Shown here one piece after another: positions 1 to 7,485 of a stretch of DNA of 8,441 nt; position 1 is the first letter of the stretch, and each line of letters starts with the position of its first letter. The notes under the pieces were generated by a model. The model was given only the letters and a program-made list of their open reading frames with translations, searched no databases and was not told where the DNA came from. The stretch lies in NCBI GenBank assembly GCA_945787425.1, contig CALZHO010000027.1, positions 1 to 8,441 on the forward strand, in the 5' to 3' direction. Made by a program: the position numbers and the translations under genes. The DNA comes from an uncultured Bacteroidales bacterium (GTDB lineage Bacteria > Bacteroidota > Bacteroidia > Bacteroidales > Paludibacteraceae).

Positions 1-1
1 T

Positions 2-3000
2 TTCGATGCGACACAAGGTTTGATAGAGTTGGGTATATCTTATACGGATGATGACCTTCGTGCTGCTGTGGGTAAAAAAGCAGAAATCACGTTTTCTGCT
101 AATTATGAGGGGCAAAAAGTGACTCGCTCTGTCGTTGTCGTGGTAGAAGAAGCACCTATCATTACGTTCTTGCCTACAGATGGCAAGGGTACATACACCA
201 TTAAAATGACCAATGGTAGTGGTGTCAACTACACCATGGACAAAACTGCAAAGGAAAACCTCAAGGTGGCAGTTACGCATGAGAGTATGTCCAATATGGA
301 GATGCATTTGACGGAAGATGTGGACGGTAATTCAGACAAATACTACTTCTTTGGCTGGCAAATGATTGATGACAATGAAGTGACTTATTTATCGTATGAT
401 GAGTTATGTAACTATCAATTCACTAAATCAGTGAAAGTTCGTGCACAGTTTGTTCACCTAAATCATGCTACGTATTTTATCAAGGACGATATTACAAATA
501 CGCAATATAGTGACCTGACCATGGCGTTAGCAGATGCTACAAAATTGAAGAATTCTACAGGTAAAGCGCAGGTCGTAGTATTCAATGCCAAGCCTAATGG
601 TACTAAAATCACAGAAGGCGTTCTTCCACAAGGCGACTATACAATTCCAGAAGGAGTAACATTGCTCATTCCTGGTGATGATACGAATCGCCATGTGGAA
701 ACTTTGGAGGAGAGTGATTATAGTGGAAGTGGTAATACAGCATACGTAAAATGGACGGTAGAAAAGGGAAGTACTATCACCGTAAAAGGAGGAGCTGCCG
801 TATCTATATATGCTAAAATATATGCAGGTGGTGCAAATTCGCAATGTGGACAACCAGGCAGTTATGGACATATACAATTGGGCGAGAATGTGAAAATGAC
901 TTTCGAAAATGGAGCAAATCTGTATGCCTTTGGTTATATCACGGGTTCACAAACGGCTTCTGTACTGATGAAAAATGGCAGTAAAGTGAAAGAAATGTTC
1001 CGAATTACTGACTGGCGTGGTGGTTCTGCTACGGGATTAAACTTAAGTAAGTTCCGAAACAACAAAATTTTCATCGTAGGTCAGTACTATATTCAAAATA
1101 TAGAAGTACCATTGACCTTGGAACCAGAAGCAACTGAGATATTGGCAGCTGGTATCAGTGTGAATAATTCTGTAACACATACGGAATGTACCTTTGCAAG
1201 TACTGATGCAGGATTCTTCCAGTTGGGTGATGCTACTACGTTAACTAAATATTACAATGTGGACGAGGATCGTTTGGTATTTGTAGTTTCACAACAGCAA
1301 GGCAAAACACCACAAAAGGTGGCTAAATTAGGAAATGTTTCCTTGACATTGCTGATTTTGGGTACTTCAGAAACAATCGATTCTAAAGATTTTGTGTTGC
1401 CAGTACCACATAACTACGATGTGATAATGGAGAACAATGCTAAAGTACAAGTATTGTATGATTTCGCATTTATGCCAGGTTCCACCTTTACAATCAATAG
1501 AGGGTGTACTTGTCAGATTAAAGCCAATTCTGGAACAGCCAGCATCTATGTGTACGATAAAAAATATAGTACATTAAATGGTATAGGTTTCTTCGGTTCA
1601 ACGAATAAAGAGTTGACAACACTAACAGGTCGCCCTGGAGGAATGCAATATACACGTACTGCCAACGATCTGGTGGATGCGAAATTTGTAGTGGACGGTA
1701 TATTGGACTGTACTTCAACGGGTGCGCTATATACAACAAACTCCACTTCTGAACTCCAAGATCATGCTAATATCACTTCTAATGGTGGTGGTAAAGTAAT
1801 ATATAATACTTTGGGTTCTAACACAAAAGTGTATCAAGCAAAACAGTCAACAAAATCTGTATTGGGACAAACAGTTCAAAATATTGATGTGGTTAGTCTT
1901 CCTGTTGCACCTGCTCGCTTGTTGAATGCTGATGGTAAGTATCAAGTGCCTGCTGCTAATACGTCATATACATACGTAAATGGTAAGTGGACTGCTAATG
2001 GTGCAGATCAAGAACCCAATATCCCTGATGTAAAAAACAATATCCCTACATTCACAGTCAGTCCATCATATACTTGCTCTACCTATGTGGGAGAAAATAA
2101 AAGCATATCTACAGATATTGTTACTGCGAACGATAATGTGGATTGGACTACAGTTACATGGGCTTCTAGTATAGTAGGACAAGATGCAGATCAATTCACC
2201 TTTACGTGGGGAACAAAACCAGCAGCAACCGTGAAGTTTACACCTAAATCCGAAGGTGTGAAAAAGGCAGTATTGCGCATAACTGCTACCTACAAGAAGA
2301 CTTATGACTACGACGCCTCGAAAAAGCACACACATATCTATACCAAAGATGTGCAACTGATTGGTAATGCATCGTATCTAAAAACCAATACGCTTGCCTT
2401 CGAAGATTTAGATGTGTTGTACACAAATCAAAATGCTATCGCATTATTCAAAGCCAATAGCAAAAATAATAGCAAGGCAATTACAATTACTACAACTCCT
2501 ACAGGAGTGGTGACCACATCGGGAAGTGATAATAATGCAACTATTACGGCTAAACAAGTGGGTAAAGTAACAATTACTGCTACTCAGCCTGCTGACCTAA
2601 CCAACCACATCGCTGCCACTACTATCACTAAAACGGTGGAAGTTACCGAACGAGTAGTTTGGAATTGGGATATTCTCTATTTTGGTACTGTAAACGAAAA
2701 TCCTATCACAGTATTAGATGGTTCTGCCAATTGGACTCTTACCGAAAAAGAGGATAAAAGCAATATTATAGCTTACAATCCTACCAACAAGACGGCAACT
2801 ATCGAAGATCAAATTGCGGGTAAATATGAAGTTACATTCACCTTCACTCAAAATGGTAAATCACAAGACTTCAAGAGTACCGTTATCGCTAATCCACAAC
2901 ACTTGCGCGTGGATGTCAATAACGATACCGTCTTCCGCGCCGTTACATTGTCGGCGAATGAAACAGTTGAGTTCAACACTACTGCCAAGGCTGTCAAATT

Positions 3001-6000
3001 CCAATCAACAGCCAATAGCATCTCGCAATGGAAGATGACGTTCATAGGGGTGCCTGATAAGCTATACTTCAAACCCCAGGGAAATAATGCTTGGCAAATT
3101 GAGGAGAGTTATAATGGTATCAACTGGACGACTTCGTTCCCATGGAAATATATAGCAAACAATAGTGATTTTGAAATGTCGCTTATGCCTTCCACACGCT
3201 ATCTGCGTATTAGTTATGGAGCAGGAGCGACTACACCTGCTTTGCTCAAAGAACTATATATCACAGAGTTGGCTCATGTGAAGGCAGATGTCGAGAAACT
3301 CTATATGCCTTTCACCGTTAACGAAAATGGCACAAAGGCTGCAATTCTTACGCCCAAAGAGATTGTCCTTACATACGCTAATACAGCCACGCTCTCTGTC
3401 CGAACAAGTGATAGCAATATTTTCAAGGTAAAGAAATCATCCGATTCAGGTGAAGCAGGCGAAACCCTGACTATACCTCCTACTACCGAAACGAATCCAT
3501 TTGGTATTACAGGCATAGAGGTTATTAGCCATGCTACTACGGAACAACAGGGCTATCTGTATGTATATGAAGGCAGCAACATGGTATTGCAAATTCCTAT
3601 CACTTCATACGCCTTCCCACAAGAGTTGCCAATTAAACTCGCTACAGATAAACCAGACGGCGGAGACCGCTACTATTATGTCACCACCCGCACACACAAC
3701 GCGGAATGGAATGGCGCAGATGGTGTACGTACAATAACACTCAATAATGCCGTTTCTGATGCTGCTCCATACCTGACATTTGCGTTTAGAGGTAATCCAA
3801 CTTACATTAGTTTTGATTACACTACAGCCAAAGGAACGTGGGAAATCGAACAAAGTACGGATGGAGCATCTTGGGAAGGTGTATCGCATAATGATGCCAA
3901 CGGCGATATTATGAATGGCACACAACTCAAGCGTACTGTTTCTCCAACCGCTAACTATTTGCGTGTCATTTATCAGAGTCCGTATGCAGAGAAAATCAAT
4001 ATTACTAATCTCGTTATTGTAGGTGATGCCAGTGTCGTAGTTGATCCTGCGCTCTTGGAGTTGTATGATGCTACACCTAAATCGTTTACTGCGTCAGTAG
4101 TCAACCTCGCTGGTATGAAAATCACGGTTACTAAAGGAGACTTTGCCGTATCTGCATCAGAAGCAGGTACCTATACAACACCGCTGAGCTTAACTGGTTC
4201 CGAGAATGGTATCTTGGATGGAAAACAAATGGGTAATATACCTATCTTCGTAAAATGGAACAATACATCCAATGTGGCGATTGAATATGGTATGCTCGAA
4301 ATTACCAATCCAAACAAAAACAATGAACTGATGGCTACCGTAGAGTTGATTGGTATCAAAGATAATATCACATCTGGCGATATGGGAATATGTACTGGTG
4401 TTCATAATGGTAAAGATGGAGTCGTCGTGGGAAATGCCGCCAAATATACGCTCAATGGCTCATTTGAGGATGAAGCAAAAAAATATCGTAAGGTAAATAT
4501 CAATGCTGCTATTGCTACAGACGGAAAACCGCTCTTCGACTATGTGGTTATCTATGGTGAAACAACCACCAACGATGGTACAACCACTATCACCACTCCA
4601 ACCACAATGGTAGGTTCCAATGCAAAGACACCTATCTATATGTATAAGAAAAACGATGCAGGTACAGCATACGCCTTCTTTAAACGAGTAGAAAATGCTA
4701 ACTCCAAAGAGAAGGCATGGAATGTCGGTGGCGATGATGCGGATGCAGTCACTATCCCTGCTAATCAGAATTCAGTAAGCATGTACATCACAGGTTTTTG
4801 TCCGTATGCTTCTACTGGTTATACTAAGGTAGATGAAGGAGTTTGGTATTTCCGCGCTAAAGGTGGTCAATTCATTGATATTTATCTCGAAGACTGCTTC
4901 ATTTATAGTCGCTCAAAGACAGACGATGGTCACGCGTTCATTGACCGTGGCGATGGATATAGTTTCATAGAGCCATACGTCTGCGGTTCTGGCGCAGTGT
5001 TGGTCTTCGCATGTGACGACAAAGCCAATGCGGGCAATCCTATGAATGTGACAATTCATACATTGAACCGCAATATGCTGAAGAGCCACTATGGTTGCTT
5101 CCTCCAATCAGTGGCTGGACGTGCATATCAGGCATCTTCACCTATGCAGATTCGTGTGTTGGATAATACATATATTAAGGCATCTGCTACTACACTCAAC
5201 TTTACTGATGAATGGCCTGCTTCACAGAATGCAATCACGGGTAAGCGCACCAATGGTTTCCTCAGTCTGCAAAAACAAGTGAACAACGCACCTTCTATTG
5301 ATATGGGTAATGGCAATACTATCGTGAACTTCAATGGTGGACAAGTAGAGTTGCAAAATGCTCAGATTGTATCGCATAACTACAAGAGCTCACTCGCTAT
5401 CTGTCCTCGTGCGGGTACATTCGCAGGCATCCTGCTCGCTTACGGTATGGGTACCGATGATGTGGGAGGTACTGTTAATTTCAATGATGGTACTACCACT
5501 GTTCTTCCAATGTATGTAAGTCCAGATTATGCAGAGAGTTATCTCCTTGATAAAGACGCAAGTGGAAATCCTATTCAAAAAGATGGAAAATTCCTTACGA
5601 CCTGTTTGCGTACACCAGCCAAAACCTTTGTATATGGCGGTTCACATTGTATGATGCGTGCTTGTGAAGATGTAACATCCAAGGGTGCTTGTACCGATCC
5701 AGAATCACAAGGTGGTGCACCTAAAGATAAAGATGGTAAATTGTTAGGTTTGTATAAATATCCACAAAACCCGGCATCAGGTCATAGGGGTGGATGGAGC
5801 GTAAGTACAACTGGCAATGGGTTAGTGACACCTACTGCAGGCAATGTGCCTGATTATTACAATGTGGAGAGTGTAACACCAAATCCTGGCGAAGATGGTC
5901 AAATCGATGCAATACCATGTTCTACAGGTTGTGATGATTATCTTAACTTCTGGTTTGATCCTACTTTCGAATCGGCTGCCCAACCTGAAATTAATAAGCA

Positions 6001-7438
6001 AATCTCATTCTGGAAGACATGTATGACATACATAGCTGCGGAATATGCGGGTTATGGTGGAAGCGTAGGTGGAAATACATCTGTAACTATGAGTGGTGAC
6101 TCGCAAACAGAGTTGGTAAAATATTTGCTCTATTGTAAGATAGATGATAATATCCTTGAGGTGATTAAAAGGGCAGATTACCAAGCACCAGTGATGAACC
6201 CTGCACCAGAAGGTGGTAGTTATTTGCCAATCCATCCAAGCGAAGTAGGCGAGGAAGTGGAACATTATATCACAAATGAGAAACCATTCCAAGTAGAAAA
6301 CAAACTCTACTATATCACCACTGCAACTGCGGATGTCTGGAATGCCTTTACAGCTCCTTTCAATGTGGCTAATATCTATATCATGGAAACTTATCCAGAG
6401 AATGAGTTGCAGAAGTTGGAGGATAATGGTAAGACGCGTAGCGAAATTCTCGAAGAACAAGCTAAGCACAATGCTGACTTTGCATCCTTCTTTGGTGTTA
6501 CCATTGCGCTCAAGCAAAATAAGAATTTTGATAGAATCTATAGTGAATATATGTCTTGGGCTAACGCACAAGATGAAGCCTTAGGTCTCAAAGAGAAAGG
6601 AGACTATACGCCTCGTGGTATGCACAAATTGGTACCATTTAATGGCTCCAACTGGTCAACTGCAGATTTCTATCTCAATGAAAACAATGGTGATTGGGTA
6701 TATACTGGTACTGAAGGAAAGGAATTTGAAACTCAGTGGATATTCCCTGATGCATCAGATGGTGTATTACTTGAGAAAGGCAAAACATATTCTATGCTTC
6801 TTCCTTTCTGTACGAAATGTGCCGATAATGGTAATAATACTATTGGAGGTCGTACCTTCTGGGATTATTGGTCGGGCAAGTTCCTTATCTTTGAGAGTAC
6901 GGATGGCCCTCACGAAGTACAAGGTAAGAATTATGTGGATAATATGATGCTAAATATGACGCCAGCCAACAATTCTGCTATCTTAATGGGTAATAGCTCG
7001 TTTGCTGAAGTAGAACCTGACCCACAAAAGGTATACTATTATTCAGGTGATTTAATGCACTCTACATTCTCTTATGACCAATTTGGTGTAGCTGTTAATC
7101 CTACAGAGTCTTTTGTGATGATGAATGTTGCAACTCCAAGTGGTATGCGTGTAAAAGGGCTAACTACTTCAGGTCAAATTATTTATGATAACAATGGCGA
7201 TGGTACTATGACCGGCGGCAACATCCCAACCGTAGGTGGTGGCAATGACCTATTCATCACTTCCACGGCTACGGGTATCAATATCGCCGTGGCAGAGCCA
7301 CAACAGGTACGTGTACTCTCATCCACTGGAGCAGTCCTCTACAGCGGCATGGTACAAACCGCAGTAGATGTCTTCCTCCCAACCGCAGGCGTATATGTCA
7401 TCACTGGCGAAAACGAAGTACACAAGATATTGCATTAG
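2..7438 (+). CDS. Giant multidomain secreted surface protein with T9SS-type C-terminal sorting domain (5'-partial)
   Basis: The reading frame is open from the left edge to a TAG at 7436-7438, giving at least 2478 residues. The first in-frame TTG (position 20) lies inside an Ig-like strand pattern and is not a believable start, so the N-terminus is missing. Visible modules in order: Ig-like tail (1-~50), InlB-B-like (~52-152, YYFFGW at 114), beta-solenoid-like (~155-612), Hydin-like (~681-790), two Ig-like domains (~791-884, ~885-967), a duplicated sandwich unit (~968-1453), an unclassified region (~1454-2403), and a sorting domain (~2404-2478). The protein is rich in Asn, Thr, Gly and Tyr, with no transmembrane helix and no recognised catalytic motif. 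By family knowledge, the C-terminal domain would direct export across the outer membrane by T9SS and attachment to the surface. An adhesive or structural role is inference. The CDS call is near certain; the function is unknown. Confidence 0.95.
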   Translation, partial: FDATQGLIELGISYTDDDLRAAVGKKAEITFSANYEGQKVTRSVVVVVEEAPIITFLPTDGKGTYTIKMTNGSGVNYTMDKTAKENLKVAVTHESMSNMEMHLTEDVDGNSDKYYFFGWQMIDDNEVTYLSYDELCNYQFTKSVKVRAQFVHLNHATYFIKDDITNTQYSDLTMALADATKLKNSTGKAQVVVFNAKPNGTKITEGVLPQGDYTIPEGVTLLIPGDDTNRHVETLEESDYSGSGNTAYVKWTVEKGSTITVKGGAAVSIYAKIYAGGANSQCGQPGSYGHIQLGENVKMTFENGANLYAFGYITGSQTASVLMKNGSKVKEMFRITDWRGGSATGLNLSKFRNNKIFIVGQYYIQNIEVPLTLEPEATEILAAGISVNNSVTHTECTFASTDAGFFQLGDATTLTKYYNVDEDRLVFVVSQQQGKTPQKVAKLGNVSLTLLILGTSETIDSKDFVLPVPHNYDVIMENNAKVQVLYDFAFMPGSTFTINRGCTCQIKANSGTASIYVYDKKYSTLNGIGFFGSTNKELTTLTGRPGGMQYTRTANDLVDAKFVVDGILDCTSTGALYTTNSTSELQDHANITSNGGGKVIYNTLGSNTKVYQAKQSTKSVLGQTVQNIDVVSLPVAPARLLNADGKYQVPAANTSYTYVNGKWTANGADQEPNIPDVKNNIPTFTVSPSYTCSTYVGENKSISTDIVTANDNVDWTTVTWASSIVGQDADQFTFTWGTKPAATVKFTPKSEGVKKAVLRITATYKKTYDYDASKKHTHIYTKDVQLIGNASYLKTNTLAFEDLDVLYTNQNAIALFKANSKNNSKAITITTTPTGVVTTSGSDNNATITAKQVGKVTITATQPADLTNHIAATTITKTVEVTERVVWNWDILYFGTVNENPITVLDGSANWTLTEKEDKSNIIAYNPTNKTATIEDQIAGKYEVTFTFTQNGKSQDFKSTVIANPQHLRVDVNNDTVFRAVTLSANETVEFNTTAKAVKFQSTANSISQWKMTFIGVPDKLYFKPQGNNAWQIEESYNGINWTTSFPWKYIANNSDFEMSLMPSTRYLRISYGAGATTPALLKELYITELAHVKADVEKLYMPFTVNENGTKAAILTPKEIVLTYANTATLSVRTSDSNIFKVKKSSDSGEAGETLTIPPTTETNPFGITGIEVISHATTEQQGYLYVYEGSNMVLQIPITSYAFPQELPIKLATDKPDGGDRYYYVTTRTHNAEWNGADGVRTITLNNAVSDAAPYLTFAFRGNPTYISFDYTTAKGTWEIEQSTDGASWEGVSHNDANGDIMNGTQLKRTVSPTANYLRVIYQSPYAEKINITNLVIVGDASVVVDPALLELYDATPKSFTASVVNLAGMKITVTKGDFAVSASEAGTYTTPLSLTGSENGILDGKQMGNIPIFVKWNNTSNVAIEYGMLEITNPNKNNELMATVELIGIKDNITSGDMGICTGVHNGKDGVVVGNAAKYTLNGSFEDEAKKYRKVNINAAIATDGKPLFDYVVIYGETTTNDGTTTITTPTTMVGSNAKTPIYMYKKNDAGTAYAFFKRVENANSKEKAWNVGGDDADAVTIPANQNSVSMYITGFCPYASTGYTKVDEGVWYFRAKGGQFIDIYLEDCFIYSRSKTDDGHAFIDRGDGYSFIEPYVCGSGAVLVFACDDKANAGNPMNVTIHTLNRNMLKSHYGCFLQSVAGRAYQASSPMQIRVLDNTYIKASATTLNFTDEWPASQNAITGKRTNGFLSLQKQVNNAPSIDMGNGNTIVNFNGGQVELQNAQIVSHNYKSSLAICPRAGTFAGILLAYGMGTDDVGGTVNFNDGTTTVLPMYVSPDYAESYLLDKDASGNPIQKDGKFLTTCLRTPAKTFVYGGSHCMMRACEDVTSKGACTDPESQGGAPKDKDGKLLGLYKYPQNPASGHRGGWSVSTTGNGLVTPTAGNVPDYYNVESVTPNPGEDGQIDAIPCSTGCDDYLNFWFDPTFESAAQPEINKQISFWKTCMTYIAAEYAGYGGSVGGNTSVTMSGDSQTELVKYLLYCKIDDNILEVIKRADYQAPVMNPAPEGGSYLPIHPSEVGEEVEHYITNEKPFQVENKLYYITTATADVWNAFTAPFNVANIYIMETYPENELQKLEDNGKTRSEILEEQAKHNADFASFFGVTIALKQNKNFDRIYSEYMSWANAQDEALGLKEKGDYTPRGMHKLVPFNGSNWSTADFYLNENNGDWVYTGTEGKEFETQWIFPDASDGVLLEKGKTYSMLLPFCTKCADNGNNTIGGRTFWDYWSGKFLIFESTDGPHEVQGKNYVDNMMLNMTPANNSAILMGNSSFAEVEPDPQKVYYYSGDLMHSTFSYDQFGVAVNPTESFVMMNVATPSGMRVKGLTTSGQIIYDNNGDGTMTGGNIPTVGGGNDLFITSTATGINIAVAEPQQVRVLSSTGAVLYSGMVQTAVDVFLPTAGVYVITGENEVHKILH
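155..457 (+). other. InlB B-repeat-like domain within the giant protein
   Basis: Residues ~52-152 read as a short beta-rich domain with a Gly-rich first strand, then YYFFGWQ at about 114-120, then TYLSYD, and a closing strand ending RAQFV. The FFGW...YLS...A.F pattern is what I recognise from InlB B-repeat-like (ubiquitin-like beta-grasp) domains of Gram-positive surface proteins and many long Bacteroidota surface proteins. These act as spacers or ligand-binding units outside the cell. Assignment is by motif only. Confidence 0.55.
464..1837 (+). other. Beta-solenoid-like region shared with long surface proteins
   Basis: Residues ~155-612 begin with a pectate-lyase-like cap pattern (YSDLTMALADA, then IPEGVTLLIPG at 215-225). 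They continue with short alternating strands rich in Gly and Asn: ANLYAFGYITG (~305-315), DWRGG (337-341), QYYIQNIEVPLTLEP (361-375), FVLPVPHNYDVIMENN (from 464), SIYVYD (from 514) and AKFVVDGILDC with ALYTT (from 560). I recall the same ordered motifs, such as WGYITG, DFRGG, QYYVQNIE and LYTT, in very large Gram-positive cell-wall proteins; this is recall, not a search. A right-handed beta-helix is the most likely fold. The ligand is unknown. Confidence 0.5.
2042..2902 (+). other. Hydin/ASPM-like and Ig-like sandwich domains
   Basis: Residues ~681-790 form a sandwich of the ASPM-SPD-2-Hydin or choice-of-anchor style: a strand ending FTFTWG, then VKFTPKSEGVKKAVLRI (from 744), then a closing strand VQLIGNAS (784-790). 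Residues ~791-884 look like a BIG-type Ig-like domain, with GSDNNATITAKQVGKVTITA and the closing KTVEVTER. Residues ~885-967 form another Ig-like domain, with NWTLTEKED, IAGKYEVTFTF and KSTVIANP. These are generic extracellular spacers, and no binding motif is visible. A small NSKNNSK duplication sits in the loop at 2456-2476. Confidence 0.45.
2903..3613 (+). repeat. First copy of a ~250-residue internal protein repeat (module A1-B1)
   Basis: Residues ~968-1204. Module A1 contains WKMTFIGVPDKLYF (from 1010), WQIEESYNGINW (1031-1042) and TRYLRISY (from 1065), ending LYITEL at 1090. It is followed by an Ig-like B1 unit (~1091-1204) that begins with a VEKLYM strand and ends LQIPITSYA. The W.IE.S.[ND]G..W and P(S/T)..YLR..Y motifs recur about 250 residues later in the same order. 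The A unit resembles a jelly-roll, discoidin-like or carbohydrate-binding-like sandwich. Glycan binding is a possibility, not shown. Confidence 0.6.
3614..4360 (+). repeat. Second copy of the ~250-residue internal protein repeat (module A2-B2)
   Basis: Residues ~1205-1453. A2 carries WEIEQSTDGASW (1280-1291), aligning with W1031-W1042 of copy one at an offset of 249. ANYLRVIY has its YLR at 1319, against 1067 in copy one, an offset of 252. A2 ends ITNLVIVGDAS. B2 (~1345-1453) starts VVVDPALLELYD and ends ATVELIGIK, typical of a Hydin-like or BACON-like sandwich. Within the duplication B2 is much less similar to B1 than A2 is to A1, so the B pairing is less sure. Confidence 0.55.
4361..7210 (+). 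other. Unclassified C-terminal half of the giant protein: solenoid-like centre and Trp/Tyr-rich cap
   Basis: Residues ~1454-2403 match no family I can name with confidence. The first part (~1454-1610) is beta-rich with a Thr-rich linker at 1520-1536. The middle (~1614-1985) looks solenoid-like: VWYFRAKGGQFIDIYLEDC (from 1614), NVTIHT (from 1682), a NFNGG strand near 5327-5341, and GGTVNFNDG. It also contains Cys clusters (C1883, C1888, C1897; C1973, C1977). The last part (~2100-2400) has LYYITTATADVWNAFTAPFNV (LYY from 2102), a helical stretch (~2128-2185), CTKC (2270-2273) and WDYWSGKFLIFES (from 2287). I recall similar YYITTAT..W and HNADFA.FFGV patterns in large Bacteroidota proteins, so this is probably a conserved but unnamed domain. 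Confidence 0.4.
7211..7435 (+). other. T9SS type A-like C-terminal sorting domain of the giant protein
   Basis: Residues ~2404-2478. A Gly-rich linker (GGN..TVGGGND) is followed by strands matching the Por secretion tail pattern: GINIAV, VRVLSSTGAVLYSG, VDVFLPTAGVYVITG and a short basic end HKILH. Known family members have a seven-strand Ig-like fold with the hallmarks 'v.d..G..v' and 'GvYiv', recognised by the T9SS translocon and removed on surface attachment. The signal is degenerate but all parts are in the expected order at the extreme C-terminus. The DNA for this domain is clearly GC-richer than the DNA before it. Confidence 0.7.
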
Positions 7439-7443
7439 TTACC

Positions 7444-7476
7444 TCGGCAATGCCGACACAACCTGCGCGAAGCGCA
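7444..7476 (+). repeat. Two small tandem inverted repeats in the intergenic spacer
   Basis: The 47-bp spacer between the genes holds two adjacent inverted repeats. The first is TCGGCA-A-TGCCGA (7444-7456), which could fold as a 4-bp stem TCGG/CCGA with a 5-nt loop. The second is TGCGC-GAA-GCGCA (7464-7476), a 5-bp stem with a GAA loop. No T-run follows, so this is not a standard intrinsic terminator. Possible roles are an RNA processing or stability element, a weak attenuator, or chance in GC-rich DNA. No -7 TAnnTTTG or -33 TTTG Bacteroidota promoter is seen here. Confidence 0.4.
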
Positions 7477-7485
7477 TGACTAAAC

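Noticed and set aside
20..22. TTG as start codon of the giant protein
   Set aside because: The frame is open upstream to position 2 with coherent Ig-like sequence, and no signal peptide follows the TTG. The real start is outside the window.
1087..1103. 7-bp inverted repeat CTATATT-CAA-AATATAG
   Set aside because: It is short and AT-rich, inside conserved coding sequence, and expected by chance in 7 kb of AT-rich DNA.
2456..2476. Small tandem repeat encoding NSKNNSK
   Set aside because: It is a likely replication-slippage loop insertion of only a few codons, with no wider repeat array.
6005..6571. 188-codon open frame on the minus strand
   Set aside because: It lies wholly inside the giant gene, its translation has no domain-like pattern, and the plus-strand frame here carries recognisable conserved motifs. 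It is a shadow.
6333..6947. Two plus-strand open frames in another phase (6333-6584, 6615-6947)
   Set aside because: They overlap the well-supported giant frame, and their translations look like low-complexity shadows with no start context.
7439..7485. A separate promoter for the second gene
   Set aside because: I looked for the Bacteroidota -33 TTTG and -7 TAnnTTTG elements and found none in the spacer. A promoter further upstream inside the giant gene cannot be excluded.
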